A DNA stretch of 64,000 bases from Dietzia cinnamea NBRC 102147 (GCF_001571065.1 NZ_BCSW01000002.1:1-64000), one strand, 5' to 3'. Positions 1-9,026 are shown, counted from the first letter of the stretch. The notes: generated by a model from the letters alone, not told the origin. Numbers and translations are program-made.

Positions 1-8
1 GGGGGCCG

Positions 9-743
9 ATGACCGACGAGAGCGCGGGCATCGGCCCCCGCCTGCGCGTGGGATACGTCTCAGGTGTCCAGCCCGACAAGTGGCTCACCCGGTGGCGCGA
101 GCGCAACCCCGGTGTGCCGATCACGGCCCGACGTGTGGGGGACCCGTGGCCGGATCTGGCCCGGTCCGCCGGGGAAGACGGGTTCGACGTGATCTTCCTC
201 CGTGAGGCCGACGATGCGCCGCGGTCGGCGCCCCCGGGACTCCTGCGGATCCCCCTGTACACCGAGACCATGGCCGTGCTCGCCGAGAAGGACCACGAGC
301 TCGGGGCGTTCGACTCGTTGAGCGCTGAGGACCTGGAGGCCGAGCGCTGGCTCGATCCGGTCGACGCGGTCACGGCGACGCCGGAGGAGGTGTCCGCCGC
401 CGTCGACCTGGTCGCGGCCGGGGTCGGGCTGCTCGCCCTGCCGCTGCCGTACGCACGGTCGCTGAGCCGTCGGGACGTGGTGGCCCGTCCGCTCGAGGGC
501 GTCCCGGCCACGCGGATGGGCGTGGCGTGGTCGCCCGCCAGGGAGGGCGACGAGCTGATCGACGAGTTCGTCGGGATCGTGCGGGGCCGCACGGCATCGA
601 CGTCGCGGGGTGCGGGGGAGCCGCCGCGTGAGAAGCGCACGGCCCGCGAGAAGACGGCGGCGAAGGCGCGTGCTCGCGCCGAGCGCGGGGCGCGGCCAGC
701 GGAGCGGGGCGTGTCCCCGGCGAGGGGTAAGCGGAGGCGCTGA
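9..743 (+). CDS. LysR-type substrate-binding domain protein without DNA-binding domain
   Basis: A 244-residue protein that resembles the effector-binding domain of LysR regulators. It opens with a beta strand (LRVGYVSG, about residues 12-19), and a hinge-like second half ends in a hydrophobic loop (VAAGVGLLALPLPYA, about residues 135-149). No helix-turn-helix precedes it: the ATG follows the window edge by 8 bases, so this is a stand-alone ligand-binding module. The last 45 residues are a Lys/Arg-rich tail that looks disordered and could bind nucleic acid. Such stand-alone proteins occur in Mycobacteriales, but the ligand is unknown. The downstream TetR gene is convergent, so the two are not an operon. 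Confidence 0.75.
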   Translation: MTDESAGIGPRLRVGYVSGVQPDKWLTRWRERNPGVPITARRVGDPWPDLARSAGEDGFDVIFLREADDAPRSAPPGLLRIPLYTETMAVLAEKDHELGAFDSLSAEDLEAERWLDPVDAVTATPEEVSAAVDLVAAGVGLLALPLPYARSLSRRDVVARPLEGVPATRMGVAWSPAREGDELIDEFVGIVRGRTASTSRGAGEPPREKRTAREKTAAKARARAERGARPAERGVSPARGKRRR

Positions 744-753
744 CCGCCGCTGG

Positions 754-1374
754 TCAGCGGTCGGCTGCGCCGACCATCCGGCGGGCGAACTCGACGTGGC
801 GACACACGACGTCGTCAGCGCTCAGCGGGCCGTCGGGTCGGTACCAGTTCGCGATTGAGACGCACAGTGACGCGATCGCCCGCGCCGCGTCCTCGGGGAA
901 CTCGCACGCGAAGTCGCCGGACCCGATGCCCGCGCGGATGGCGTCCTCGATCATCTTCTGCTGGGCATCGCGTTGGCCGACGTGGTGGGCGCGTACCTCC
1001 GGCTCCATGCTGCGCATCTCGGTGGAGGCGACGAACGCCTGGTCGCGCCGGGCCATGTGGAAGCGGGCGAGACATTCCACCACGTTCTCGAAGCGGGTCA
1101 CCGGATCGTCGCCGGCATCGTCGGCGGCAGCGGCGGTGTTGGCGAGCATCTCGGTCATCGCGGTGTCGACCAGGGCGGCGAGGATCGCCTGCTTGGAGCG
1201 GTAGTGGTGGTACAGGCCGGGCACCGACAGGCCGGCGGCCTCGGCGATCATCCGGATAGAAGCTCCGTGGTAACCGTGGCGCGCGAACACGCCCAGCGCG
1301 GCGCGTAGGGGAGGGGAGAGCGCGTCGTCTCCGAATTCGCGCCAATCCGCCGTGGTCGCGATCTCCTCACTCAT
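754..1374 (-). CDS. TetR family transcriptional regulator
   Basis: A 206-residue TetR repressor. The N-terminal helix-turn-helix is clear (GASIRMIAEAAGLSVPGLYH, then HYRSKQAIL, about residues 37-65). The C-terminal ligand-binding half fits the type that senses acyl-CoA thioesters. It is divergent from the acyl-CoA ligase gene at 1493 and probably represses that catabolic set, with the palindrome at 1438-1455 as the likely operator (inference). In-frame starts exist at 1383 (GTG) and 1380. I chose the ATG at 1374 because a TAGGGT box (1387-1382) ends 7 bases before it, which suits a leaderless transcript. Confidence 0.9.
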   Translation of the reverse strand: MSEEIATTADWREFGDDALSPPLRAALGVFARHGYHGASIRMIAEAAGLSVPGLYHHYRSKQAILAALVDTAMTEMLANTAAAADDAGDDPVTRFENVVECLARFHMARRDQAFVASTEMRSMEPEVRAHHVGQRDAQQKMIEDAIRAGIGSGDFACEFPEDAARAIASLCVSIANWYRPDGPLSADDVVCRHVEFARRMVGAADR

Positions 1375-1381
1375 CCCCATC

Positions 1382-1387
1382 ACCCTA
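1382..1387 (-). promoter_or_regulatory. -10 box of the TetR gene (leaderless)
   Basis: TAGGGT read on the minus strand lies 7 bases upstream of the ATG at 1374. No good -35 element is visible. Confidence 0.45.
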
Positions 1388-1401
1388 TAGCCGTCCTCCG
1401 C

Positions 1402-1430
1402 TTGACACCCAATGTGGCGTAGGCAACACT
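1402..1430 (+). promoter_or_regulatory. Sigma-A-type promoter of the catabolic set
   Basis: TTGACA at 1402-1407, a 17-base spacer and AACACT at 1425-1430. Transcription should start near 1436-1438, which is where the palindrome begins, so a protein bound there would block the promoter. Confidence 0.6.
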
Positions 1431-1437
1431 ATGGCAC

Positions 1438-1455
1438 ACCGAGCGATCGCTCGGT
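1438..1455. promoter_or_regulatory. Perfect 18-bp palindrome, probable TetR operator
   Basis: ACCGAGCGATCGCTCGGT is identical to its reverse complement. It sits between the predicted transcription start and the ribosome binding site of the ligase gene, in the space it shares with the divergent TetR gene. The position fits repression of the catabolic genes by that regulator. Confidence 0.6.
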
Positions 1456-1492
1456 CGGCTACGTCGGAACCGGCGGTGACGGGAGGAGCGAG

Positions 1493-3160
1493 ATGAGTCA
1501 GAGCGACCCGCGACCATGGCGGGAGCTGTACCGTCCAGGGCTCGACGAGAGCGCGGTGGCGCGACGATCGAGCCTGGTCGAGGCGTGGCGCGAGCGCGTC
1601 ACCGCGGCGCCGGATCGAGTGGCGATCGCCTACTTCGACACCGAGCTGTCCGCGGCCGAGGTCGACCAGATGTCCGACGCGCTCGCCACCGCGCTCCAGG
1701 TCCGCGGGGTGGCGCCGGGCGACCGGGTGGGCATCCACCTGCAGAACATCCCCCAGTACGCGCTGGCGATGCTCGCGCTGTGGAAGATCGGCGCCGCGGC
1801 CGTGGTGCTCAACCCGATGTACTTCGGACGCGAGCTCCTACTCCCGGTCGCCGACTCCGGCGCCGTCGGGATCATCGCCACCGACAGGGACGTGCCCGCC
1901 ATCCGGGACGCCGTCAGCGGTACGGACGTGGCCTGGGTCGTCAGCACCAGCGAGCGGGATCTGCAGACGCGGAACGATCCCCGCGCGTTCGGCGACGAGC
2001 AGCCGGCGGAGCCCTCCGCGGACGGGGACCTCGTCGAGCTCATCCGCCGGTTCGAGGGTCGCGCGCCGGAGCAGGTCACGGTCACGCCGGACGATCTGGC
2101 GCTGCTCACCTACACGTCGGGCACGACCGGGCCGCCGAAGGGGGCCATGAACTCGCACGGCAACGTCGTCGCGGTCGCCCGGAGTCTCGCGGACTTCGTC
2201 GATGTGGCGCCGGGGGACGTCGTCCTGGCCATCGCGCCGCTTTTCCACATCACCGGCGCCGTCATCAACGCCACGCTCGCCCTCATCGGCGACGCGACGC
2301 TCGTCTTCGCGGGCCGGTTCCGACCCGAGGTCGTACTCGACGCGTTCCGTGAGCACGGCGTCACGTTCACGATCGGCTCGATCACCGCGTACAACGCGCT
2401 CATGCGCCTGGAGGACGCGGGCCCGGAACACTTCGCCGCGGTGAAGACCCTCTACAGCGGTGGTGCCCCCATCCCGCCGTCGACGGTCGAGCGGTTCGCC
2501 GAGCGGTTCGGGCACTACATCCACAACGGCTACGGCATGACGGAGACGACCTCCGGTGTGATCGCCGTGCCGCCGGGCCTGCGGGCGCCGGTCGACGCCG
2601 CCAGCGGCACTCTGTCGATCGGCGTGCCGCTGCCGGGGATCGACGCCGAGGTCGTCGACGCGGACGACGCCCCCGTCGCTCCCGGCGAACAGGGCGAACT
2701 CGTGCTGTCCGGGCCGCAGATCGTCTCCGGTTACTGGCGGAACGAGGAGGCCACCGCCGCGACCATGCCCGCCGGGCGGCTGCACACCGGTGACGTCGCC
2801 GTCATGGACACGGCCGGCTGGGTCTACCTCGTCGACCGCCTCAAGGACCAGATCAACGCCTCCGGTTACAAGGTGTGGCCGCGCGAGGTCGAGGACGCCC
2901 TCTACGAACACGACGCCGTGTTCGAGGCCGCCGTCGTCGGCCTGCCCGACGAGTACCGCGGGGAGAAGGTCGTCGCGTTCGTCTCGCTCAAGGCCGGCCG
3001 CACCGCCACGGAGGACGAGCTGATCGCGTTCGCCGCCGACCGGCTCGCCGCCTACAAGCGACCGGCCGAGGTCCACCTCGTCCCCGAACTGCCCAAGACC
3101 CAGACCGGCAAGATCCGCCGTCGCGAGCTCCGTGACGCACATGCCCCTGACCAGCGCTGA
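1493..3160 (+). CDS. AMP-forming acyl-CoA synthetase (FadD/LvaE-like)
   Basis: A 555-residue acid-CoA ligase of the adenylate-forming superfamily; it activates a carboxylic acid to its CoA thioester through an acyl-AMP. Visible motifs are the P-loop TYTSGTTGPPKGA (about residues 206-218), GYGMTETT (about 346-353), the hinge YLVDRLKDQINASGYKVWP, and the C-terminal KTQTGKIRRR with the catalytic lysine (about 539). GGGAGGAG at 1481-1488 sets the ATG at 1493. It is the first gene of a co-directional set with a transporter, kinase, SDR, acyl-CoA dehydrogenase and thiolase, so it probably supplies the CoA ester that they degrade. Chain length cannot be read from the sequence. Confidence 0.93.
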   Translation: MSQSDPRPWRELYRPGLDESAVARRSSLVEAWRERVTAAPDRVAIAYFDTELSAAEVDQMSDALATALQVRGVAPGDRVGIHLQNIPQYALAMLALWKIGAAAVVLNPMYFGRELLLPVADSGAVGIIATDRDVPAIRDAVSGTDVAWVVSTSERDLQTRNDPRAFGDEQPAEPSADGDLVELIRRFEGRAPEQVTVTPDDLALLTYTSGTTGPPKGAMNSHGNVVAVARSLADFVDVAPGDVVLAIAPLFHITGAVINATLALIGDATLVFAGRFRPEVVLDAFREHGVTFTIGSITAYNALMRLEDAGPEHFAAVKTLYSGGAPIPPSTVERFAERFGHYIHNGYGMTETTSGVIAVPPGLRAPVDAASGTLSIGVPLPGIDAEVVDADDAPVAPGEQGELVLSGPQIVSGYWRNEEATAATMPAGRLHTGDVAVMDTAGWVYLVDRLKDQINASGYKVWPREVEDALYEHDAVFEAAVVGLPDEYRGEKVVAFVSLKAGRTATEDELIAFAADRLAAYKRPAEVHLVPELPKTQTGKIRRRELRDAHAPDQR

Positions 3161-3201
3161 CCGCGCGCCCCGAACCACCCCTCACACCGAAGGACACTGA
3201 C

Positions 3202-4554
3202 ATGGCCGAGGCCACCCTGAACCCCGGCGACAACGGCGGCACCACCGCCCACGCCGCGCCACCCGCGCAGACGGCACCGGGAAACCGCAACAGCATCCGC
3301 TCCCTGGCCGCCAGCACCACCGGGCAGCTGTTCGAGTGGTACGAGTGGACCGCCTACGCGGTCTTCGCGCCCTTCATCGCCGCAGCGATGTTCAACAACG
3401 ACAACCCGGTGTCCGCGCTGCTGGCGACCCTCGCGGTCTTCGCCGTCGGCTTCCTCATGCGCCCCCTCGGCGGGATCGTCTTCGGCCGCATCGCCGACGT
3501 CAAGGGCCGCAAGTTCGTCCTCATCACCACCATGCTCATGATGGCCGGCGCCAGCCTGCTCATCGGCCTGCTCCCGAGCTACGAGACGCTCGGGATCTTC
3601 GCCTCGGCGCTGCTGCTCCTGTGCCGCATGATCCAGGGCTTCGCCCACGGTGGCGAGTCGGCCACCGCCTACAGCTACGTCGCCGAGATCGCACCGCCGC
3701 ACCGTCGCGGCATGTGGGGCAGCCTCGTGTTCGTCGCCATCATGGGCGGCACCGTGATCGCCTACGGCATCGGCGGCGGCATCACCGCCGTGCTCTCCGA
3801 GTCCGCCGTCGGCGAGTGGGGCTGGCGCGTGCCGTTCCTGCTCGGCGCCGTGTTCGCACTGTTCGTGCTCTACCTGCGCCGCGGCATGGAGGAGTCCGAC
3901 GTCTTCGACAAGGCCGCGGCCGAGGCCGAGGCGTCCGGCACCACCGTCACGTTCTCCCGGCGCAAGCTGGCCGGCGCGATCGCCCTCGTGGTGGCCATGG
4001 TCTCCGGCATCACGGTCGCGCACTACACGTGGAGCTCGTACGCCTCGACGTTCGCCATCACGCAGCGTGACATGGACTCGGAGGCCGCGTTCTGGGCGAT
4101 CTTCGGCAGCCAGCTCATCGCCCTGTGCACCCTCCCGCTGTGGGGTCTGCTCTCGGACCACATCGGCCGTCGCCCGGTCATCTTCATCTTCGCCATCGGC
4201 ACGATCATCACCACGCCGATGCTCATGGGGATGATCGACGACCGCCCGTGGACGCTGTTCGTGGCCTCGCTCATCGCGATGACGTTCGTCGCGGCCGCCG
4301 GGTCGATCCTGTCCTCGTTCATGTCCGAGGCGTTCCCCACAAAGATGCGCACCGCCGGGATCGGGTTCGCCTACTCCCTGTCGGTCGCGGTGTTCGGCGG
4401 CAGCGCCCCGTACCTCAACGCCCAGTTCATCGAGTGGGACCTGTACTGGATGATCAGCGCATACATCATCTTCCTGTGCGTCTGCACCATGGTCGCGACC
4501 GCCTTCATGAAGGAGACCCGGGGTCACGACCTGCACCGGGTCGGCCAGCACTGA
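3202..4554 (+). CDS. MFS transporter, metabolite:H+ symporter type
   Basis: A 450-residue twelve-helix permease of the metabolite:proton symporter branch (MHS, the ProP/KgtP/ShiA type). The first helix region FEWYEWTAYAVFAPF (about residues 45-59) resembles the FEWYD-type start of that branch. GRIADVKGRKFVL (about 95-107) is the loop 2-3 signature, and GGESATAYSYVAEIAP follows in helix 5. The family imports small carboxylates and zwitterions with protons. Being placed 41 bp after the CoA ligase, it probably imports the acid that the ligase activates (inference). The N-terminal 30 residues are polar and likely cytoplasmic. Confidence 0.9.
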   Translation: MAEATLNPGDNGGTTAHAAPPAQTAPGNRNSIRSLAASTTGQLFEWYEWTAYAVFAPFIAAAMFNNDNPVSALLATLAVFAVGFLMRPLGGIVFGRIADVKGRKFVLITTMLMMAGASLLIGLLPSYETLGIFASALLLLCRMIQGFAHGGESATAYSYVAEIAPPHRRGMWGSLVFVAIMGGTVIAYGIGGGITAVLSESAVGEWGWRVPFLLGAVFALFVLYLRRGMEESDVFDKAAAEAEASGTTVTFSRRKLAGAIALVVAMVSGITVAHYTWSSYASTFAITQRDMDSEAAFWAIFGSQLIALCTLPLWGLLSDHIGRRPVIFIFAIGTIITTPMLMGMIDDRPWTLFVASLIAMTFVAAAGSILSSFMSEAFPTKMRTAGIGFAYSLSVAVFGGSAPYLNAQFIEWDLYWMISAYIIFLCVCTMVATAFMKETRGHDLHRVGQH

Positions 4555-4635
4555 CACGGCGCCTCCGACCCACGCAGCCCAGGACTGCTCCGAACCGTTC
4601 ACCCGGCCGCCCATCAACAGCGAGGATCGAACTCC

Positions 4636-5709
4636 ATGACCCCATCATCGTCAGAGGCCACCGGCCTGTCGCTCGACCAGCTGCTCCGCCCCGACATCGT
4701 GGGTCCGAAGATCGCCGAGGCCACCGGCGACCGGGCGTGGACCGACTTCGACGCCGAGCTCATCGCCGGCGGCAAGTCGAACCTCACGTTCACGCTCCGC
4801 TCGGACGCCGGTGAGCTCATCCTGCGGCGGCCGCCCACGGGGAAGCTCCTGCCGAGCGCCCACGACATGGGCCGCGAGGCGCGCATCCAGCTCGGACTCG
4901 CGGACACGGACGTGCCGGTCGCGAAGGTGGTACTCAACGAGACCACCGGTGACGACCTGGGCGTGCCGTACTACGTGATGGAGAAGGTGGTCGGCCACGT
5001 CATCCGTGACGTGCTACCGCCGGGCTTCGCCGAGTCCGACGACGACAAGGCGGCCATGGCCGACGCCCAGATCGACGCCCTGGTCGCGCTCCATGCCGTG
5101 GACCAGGACGCCGTGGGCCTGTCCGATCTCGGACGCCCGGAGGGTTATCTGGAGCGACAACTCCGACGCTGGCTGGGCCAGTCGGAGAAGTCCAGTGCCT
5201 CCGTCCGGGCCGAGCGCCTGCCCGACCTGGCGGCGCGTCTCGGCGAGAGCATGCCCACCTCGCCGTCGTCGCGGATCATCCACGGTGACTACCGCCTGGA
5301 CAACTACGTCGTCGACCCCGACGACCCCGGGCGCATCAAGGCGATCCTCGACTGGGAGCTGTCCACCCTCGGTGACCCCGTCGCCGACCTGGCGCAGACC
5401 GTCCTGTACTGGGGCGATCCCGACGGGCCGACGGTGCCGCTCATCCCCACCATCACCACCGAACCCGGGTGGCCGGGGCCGCAGCGCCTCCTCGACCGGT
5501 ACTGCGACGCCACCGGCACGGACCCGTCCCACATGCCCTGGTACCTGGCGTTCGCCACGTTCAAGTTCGCCGCCATCGCGCAGGGCGTGGCCACCCGCTC
5601 CGAGGCCGGCGACATGGCCGGACAGGACTTCGGAGACATCGGCCCGCAGATCCGCGAGCTGGTCGACCACGGCCACTCGATCCTCGACTCCCGGAAGGGG
5701 ACCACGTGA
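4636..5709 (+). CDS. APH-fold kinase (ACAD10/11 kinase domain / LvaA-like)
   Basis: A 357-residue phosphotransferase of the aminoglycoside-phosphotransferase fold. The catalytic motif HGDYRLDN starts at H216 (catalytic Asp D218), and the metal-binding LDWELSTLGDP has D239. The best-known relatives are the kinase domain of ACAD10/ACAD11 and LvaA, which phosphorylates a 4-hydroxyacyl-CoA in levulinate catabolism; this is family knowledge. Its place with an ACAD10/11-like dehydrogenase, an SDR, a CoA ligase and a thiolase supports that role over antibiotic resistance. No LvaB-like small partner gene is next to it. The stop overlaps the next start by one base (TGATG). Confidence 0.87.
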   Translation: MTPSSSEATGLSLDQLLRPDIVGPKIAEATGDRAWTDFDAELIAGGKSNLTFTLRSDAGELILRRPPTGKLLPSAHDMGREARIQLGLADTDVPVAKVVLNETTGDDLGVPYYVMEKVVGHVIRDVLPPGFAESDDDKAAMADAQIDALVALHAVDQDAVGLSDLGRPEGYLERQLRRWLGQSEKSSASVRAERLPDLAARLGESMPTSPSSRIIHGDYRLDNYVVDPDDPGRIKAILDWELSTLGDPVADLAQTVLYWGDPDGPTVPLIPTITTEPGWPGPQRLLDRYCDATGTDPSHMPWYLAFATFKFAAIAQGVATRSEAGDMAGQDFGDIGPQIRELVDHGHSILDSRKGTT

Positions 5710-6548
5710 TGACTGATCCCACCCCCGGCGCCTCCGATCCCGGTGCGCCGGCCCCCGTCGACCCGCGCACGGGACCGCAGTCGGCGGTGCCCGTTCTCGA
5801 CCGCTTCCGGCTGGACGGCCGCGTCGCCGTGATCACCGGCGCGTCCTCCGGACTCGGGGCGGGATTCGCCCGCGCGCTGTCCTCGGCCGGCGCCACCGTC
5901 GTGCTCGCCGCCCGGCGCCGGGACCGGCTCGAGGCGCTCGCAGACGACCTGCGTGCGTCCGGCGGCACCGCGATGACCGTGGCCTGCGACGTCGCGGACC
6001 CGGAGGCCTGCGCGGCGATGGTCCGCGCGGTGATGGACGCGCACGGGCGCATCGACATCCTGGTCAACAACGCCGGTCTCGGCACCGCCGTGCCCGCCCT
6101 CAAGGAGACGCCCGAGCAGTTCCGCGGCGTGGTGGACGTCAACCTGAACGGCGCCTACTGGGCGGCCAAGGAGTGCGCGGCCGTCATGGGGCCCGGCTCG
6201 AGCATCGTCAACGTCGCCAGCGTGCTGGGACTGACCGCCGGCTTCGCGCCCCAGGCCGCGTACTCCGCGACCAAGGCGGCCGTTCTCGGCCTGACCCGAG
6301 ACCTGGCGCACCAGTGGGGCAGCCGCCGCGGCATCCGCGTCAACGCGCTCGCCCCCGGGTACTTCGCCTCCGAGATGACCGACGAGATCCCCGAGAAGAT
6401 GCTCGCCGACATCACCGGCAGCACCATCTTCGGGCGGCTCGGACTGCAGCCCGAACTCGACTCAGCGCTGGTCTTCCTCGCCTCCGACGCCTCGTCCTTC
6501 ATCACCGGCGCGACTCTCGTGGTCGACGGTGGCATGACCCTGCACTGA
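5709..6548 (+). CDS. Short-chain dehydrogenase/reductase
   Basis: A 279-residue NAD(P)-dependent oxidoreductase. The cofactor loop TGASSGLGAGF is at about residues 41-51, NNAG follows, and the catalytic YSATKAA is in place, with PGYFASEM after it. The first 30 residues form a Pro-rich extension. The start is the ATG at 5709 overlapping the kinase stop; a GTG at 5706 is also in frame. In the pathway suggested by its neighbours it would oxidise a 3-hydroxyacyl-CoA to the 3-keto form before thiolysis, the LvaD position, but the substrate is inferred from context only. Confidence 0.9.
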   Translation: MTDPTPGASDPGAPAPVDPRTGPQSAVPVLDRFRLDGRVAVITGASSGLGAGFARALSSAGATVVLAARRRDRLEALADDLRASGGTAMTVACDVADPEACAAMVRAVMDAHGRIDILVNNAGLGTAVPALKETPEQFRGVVDVNLNGAYWAAKECAAVMGPGSSIVNVASVLGLTAGFAPQAAYSATKAAVLGLTRDLAHQWGSRRGIRVNALAPGYFASEMTDEIPEKMLADITGSTIFGRLGLQPELDSALVFLASDASSFITGATLVVDGGMTLH

Positions 6549-6586
6549 CCGCGTCCGCGCCGACAACCTTTACAGGAGTAGAAACA

Positions 6587-7792
6587 ATGGAATTCGCTCA
6601 CAGTCAGCGCAGCCTCGAGCTGCAGGAGAACATGTGGGAGTTCATGCGGGAGCATGTCTTCCCGGCCGAGCCCGTGTGGTCCGCGTACCTGCGCGAACAC
6701 GGCGACAACGCCTACCCGCCGATCATGGAGGACCTCAAGGCCGAGGCCCGCCGCCGCGGCCTGTGGAACCTCTTCCTGCCCGAGTGGTCGGGCATCTCCA
6801 ACCTCGAGTTCGCCGCCGTTTCGGAGATCACGGGATGGTCGCCCGTCATCGCCCCCGAGGCGATCAACTCGCAGGCCCCCGACACCGGGAACATGGAGAC
6901 CTTCCACCTGTTCGGCACCGATGAGCAGAAGGCCAGGTACCTCGAGCCGCTCAAGGAGGGGAAGATCCGCTCGGCGTACGCCATGACCGAGCCCGATGTC
7001 GCCTCCTCGGACGCCACCAACATCCAGACCGTGATCCGCCGCGAGGGCGACGAGTACGTTATCAACGGCCGCAAGTGGTGGATCACCGGCATCGCCGACA
7101 CCCGCTGCGAGATCCTCATCGTCATGGGCAAGACCGACCCCGACGCCGAGACCCACCGTCAGCAGTCCATGGTCCTCGTCCCGCGCGACACCCCGGGCCT
7201 GCGGATCGAGCGCAATCTGCCCCTCTTCGGCTACCAGGACCAGCACGGGCACTGTGAGCTGGTGTTCGACAACGTGCGGGTGCCCGCTTCGAACCTGCTC
7301 GGGGAGGAGGGGGCCGGCTTTGCGATCGCCCAGGCGCGCCTCGGACCGGGCCGCATCCACCATGCCATGCGCGCCATCGGGATGGCCGAGCGGGCGCTCG
7401 CGCTGATGGTGGACCGCGCCAAGTCGCGCCACGCGTTCGGCGGGTCGCTGGCGAGCCAGGGCGTGGTGCAGGAGCACATCGCCAACTCGCGGATCGAGAT
7501 CGACCAGGCGCGCCTGCAGGTCCAGCACTGCGCGTGGATGATCGACACCGTCGGCGCCAAGGAGGCCCGCTTCGAGATCTCGGCCATCAAGGTCATCGCG
7601 CCGCAGGTCGCGTGCGCGGTCATCGACCGGGCCATCGAGGTCTTCGGCGGCGCCGGCGTCTCCGACGACACCCCGCTCGCGTACTTCTACGCCTGGGCGC
7701 GCGCCCTGCGGATCGTCGACGGCCCGGACGCGGTCCACCGCCGCACGATCGCGCGAGGCGAACTGAAGAAGACCCCGCCGTACATCGGATAA
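6587..7792 (+). CDS. Acyl-CoA dehydrogenase, ACAD10/11 type (LvaC-like)
   Basis: A 401-residue FAD-dependent acyl-CoA dehydrogenase. YAMTEPDVASSDATNIQT (about residues 131-148) is the FAD/substrate loop and KWWITGIAD follows. The C-terminal RIVDGPDAVHRRTIAR is typical of the ACAD10/11 branch. In ACAD11 and LvaC, members of this branch act on phosphorylated 4-hydroxyacyl-CoA together with an APH kinase, which is encoded two genes upstream here. AGGAG at 6574-6578 sets the ATG at 6587; longer in-frame extensions have no ribosome binding site. Possibly it is an ordinary beta-oxidation dehydrogenase instead. Confidence 0.92.
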   Translation: MEFAHSQRSLELQENMWEFMREHVFPAEPVWSAYLREHGDNAYPPIMEDLKAEARRRGLWNLFLPEWSGISNLEFAAVSEITGWSPVIAPEAINSQAPDTGNMETFHLFGTDEQKARYLEPLKEGKIRSAYAMTEPDVASSDATNIQTVIRREGDEYVINGRKWWITGIADTRCEILIVMGKTDPDAETHRQQSMVLVPRDTPGLRIERNLPLFGYQDQHGHCELVFDNVRVPASNLLGEEGAGFAIAQARLGPGRIHHAMRAIGMAERALALMVDRAKSRHAFGGSLASQGVVQEHIANSRIEIDQARLQVQHCAWMIDTVGAKEARFEISAIKVIAPQVACAVIDRAIEVFGGAGVSDDTPLAYFYAWARALRIVDGPDAVHRRTIARGELKKTPPYIG

Positions 7793-7863
7793 CCCTAGGC
7801 TGTCCTACCAGTAGCCGGGGCGACCGGCACCGGGGGACGCACGAGAGAGAAGGAAGAACCTAC

Positions 7864-9006
7864 ATGGGTGCAGTGATAGTGGAGGCCGTGCGTAGCGCGG
7901 TGGGTAAGCGCAACGGCGGCCTGGCCGGGGTGCACCCGGCCGACCTGTCGGGCGTGGTGCTCAACGGGCTCGTCGAGCGCGCGGGGATCGACCCGGCGGT
8001 CGTCGAGGACGTCATCTGGGGCTGTGTGACGCAGGCCGGTGAGCAGGCCGGCGACATCGCCCGGACCGCTGCCCTGTCCGCCGGGTGGCCCGAGACGGTC
8101 AACGGCGTGACGATCGACCGGCAGTGTGGGTCGTCACAGCAGGCGCTGAGCTTCGCTGTCGCGGTGGTCGAGTCCGGCTACCACGACGTGGTCGTGGCCG
8201 GCGGCGTGGAGTCGATGACCCGCGTGCCGATGGGCTCGCACGTGTCGTCCGATTCGTTCCCCTACGGGCAGCAGTTCATGGACCGGTACAACGGCATCGC
8301 GCCCAACCAGGGCGTGGGCGCCGAGATGATCGCCGAGCGGTGGGGCTTCTCCCGCACCCAGCTCGACGAGTTCGCCGTGGCCTCGCACGAGAAGGCCGCC
8401 GCCGCCCAGGACGCCGGCTTCTTCGCCGGGCACATCGTGCCGGTGACCACCCCGGACGGCGTGTTCGACACCGACCAGGGCATCCGCCGCGGCAGCACCG
8501 TCGAGGCACTGTCCGGGCTCAAGACGCCGTTCAAGGAGGATGGCGTCATCCACGCCGGTAACGCCTCGCAGATCTCCGACGGCTCGGCGGCAATCCTGGT
8601 GATGAGCGAGGAGGCGGCCGCGAAGTACGGCTGCACCCCGCTGGCGCGCGTGCACACCGCGACCCTCGCCGGCGACGATCCGGTCATCATGCTCACCGCG
8701 CCGATCCCCGCCACGGCCAAGGCGCTGACCAAGTCCGGCCTGTCGATCGACGACATCGGGGTGTTCGAGGTCAACGAGGCCTTCGCCTCCGTGCCGATGG
8801 CGTGGCTGGCCGACACCGGCGCGGACCCGGCCAAGCTCAACCCGAACGGCGGCGCGATCGCCCTCGGGCACCCGCTCGGCGGCTCCGGCGCGCGTATCTT
8901 CGCCGACCTGGTCCACCACATGAAGGACGAGGGCATCAAGTACGGCCTGCAGACGATGTGTGAGGGCGGCGGCCAGGCCAACGCCACCATCATCGAACTG
9001 CTCTGA
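7864..9006 (+). CDS. Thiolase (acetyl-CoA C-acyltransferase)
   Basis: A 380-residue thiolase with all catalytic elements: nucleophile C88 in DRQCGSSQQALSFA, NEAF, the histidine in GGAIALGHPLGGSGAR, and the second cysteine in QTMCEGGGQANA. It cleaves 3-ketoacyl-CoA to acetyl-CoA and a shortened acyl-CoA. It is the last gene of the co-directional set that starts at 1493 and completes its beta-oxidation. GAAGGAAG lies upstream of the ATG. A 13-bp hairpin follows at 9027-9068. Confidence 0.93.
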   Translation: MGAVIVEAVRSAVGKRNGGLAGVHPADLSGVVLNGLVERAGIDPAVVEDVIWGCVTQAGEQAGDIARTAALSAGWPETVNGVTIDRQCGSSQQALSFAVAVVESGYHDVVVAGGVESMTRVPMGSHVSSDSFPYGQQFMDRYNGIAPNQGVGAEMIAERWGFSRTQLDEFAVASHEKAAAAQDAGFFAGHIVPVTTPDGVFDTDQGIRRGSTVEALSGLKTPFKEDGVIHAGNASQISDGSAAILVMSEEAAAKYGCTPLARVHTATLAGDDPVIMLTAPIPATAKALTKSGLSIDDIGVFEVNEAFASVPMAWLADTGADPAKLNPNGGAIALGHPLGGSGARIFADLVHHMKDEGIKYGLQTMCEGGGQANATIIELL

Positions 9007-9026
9007 CCGGCTCGATCAGCGCTACC

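Noticed and set aside
3052-4617. Long minus-strand open frame opposite the MFS transporter
   Set aside because: It is the antisense shadow of a high-GC gene; its product is a His/Gly/Asp-rich low-complexity string.
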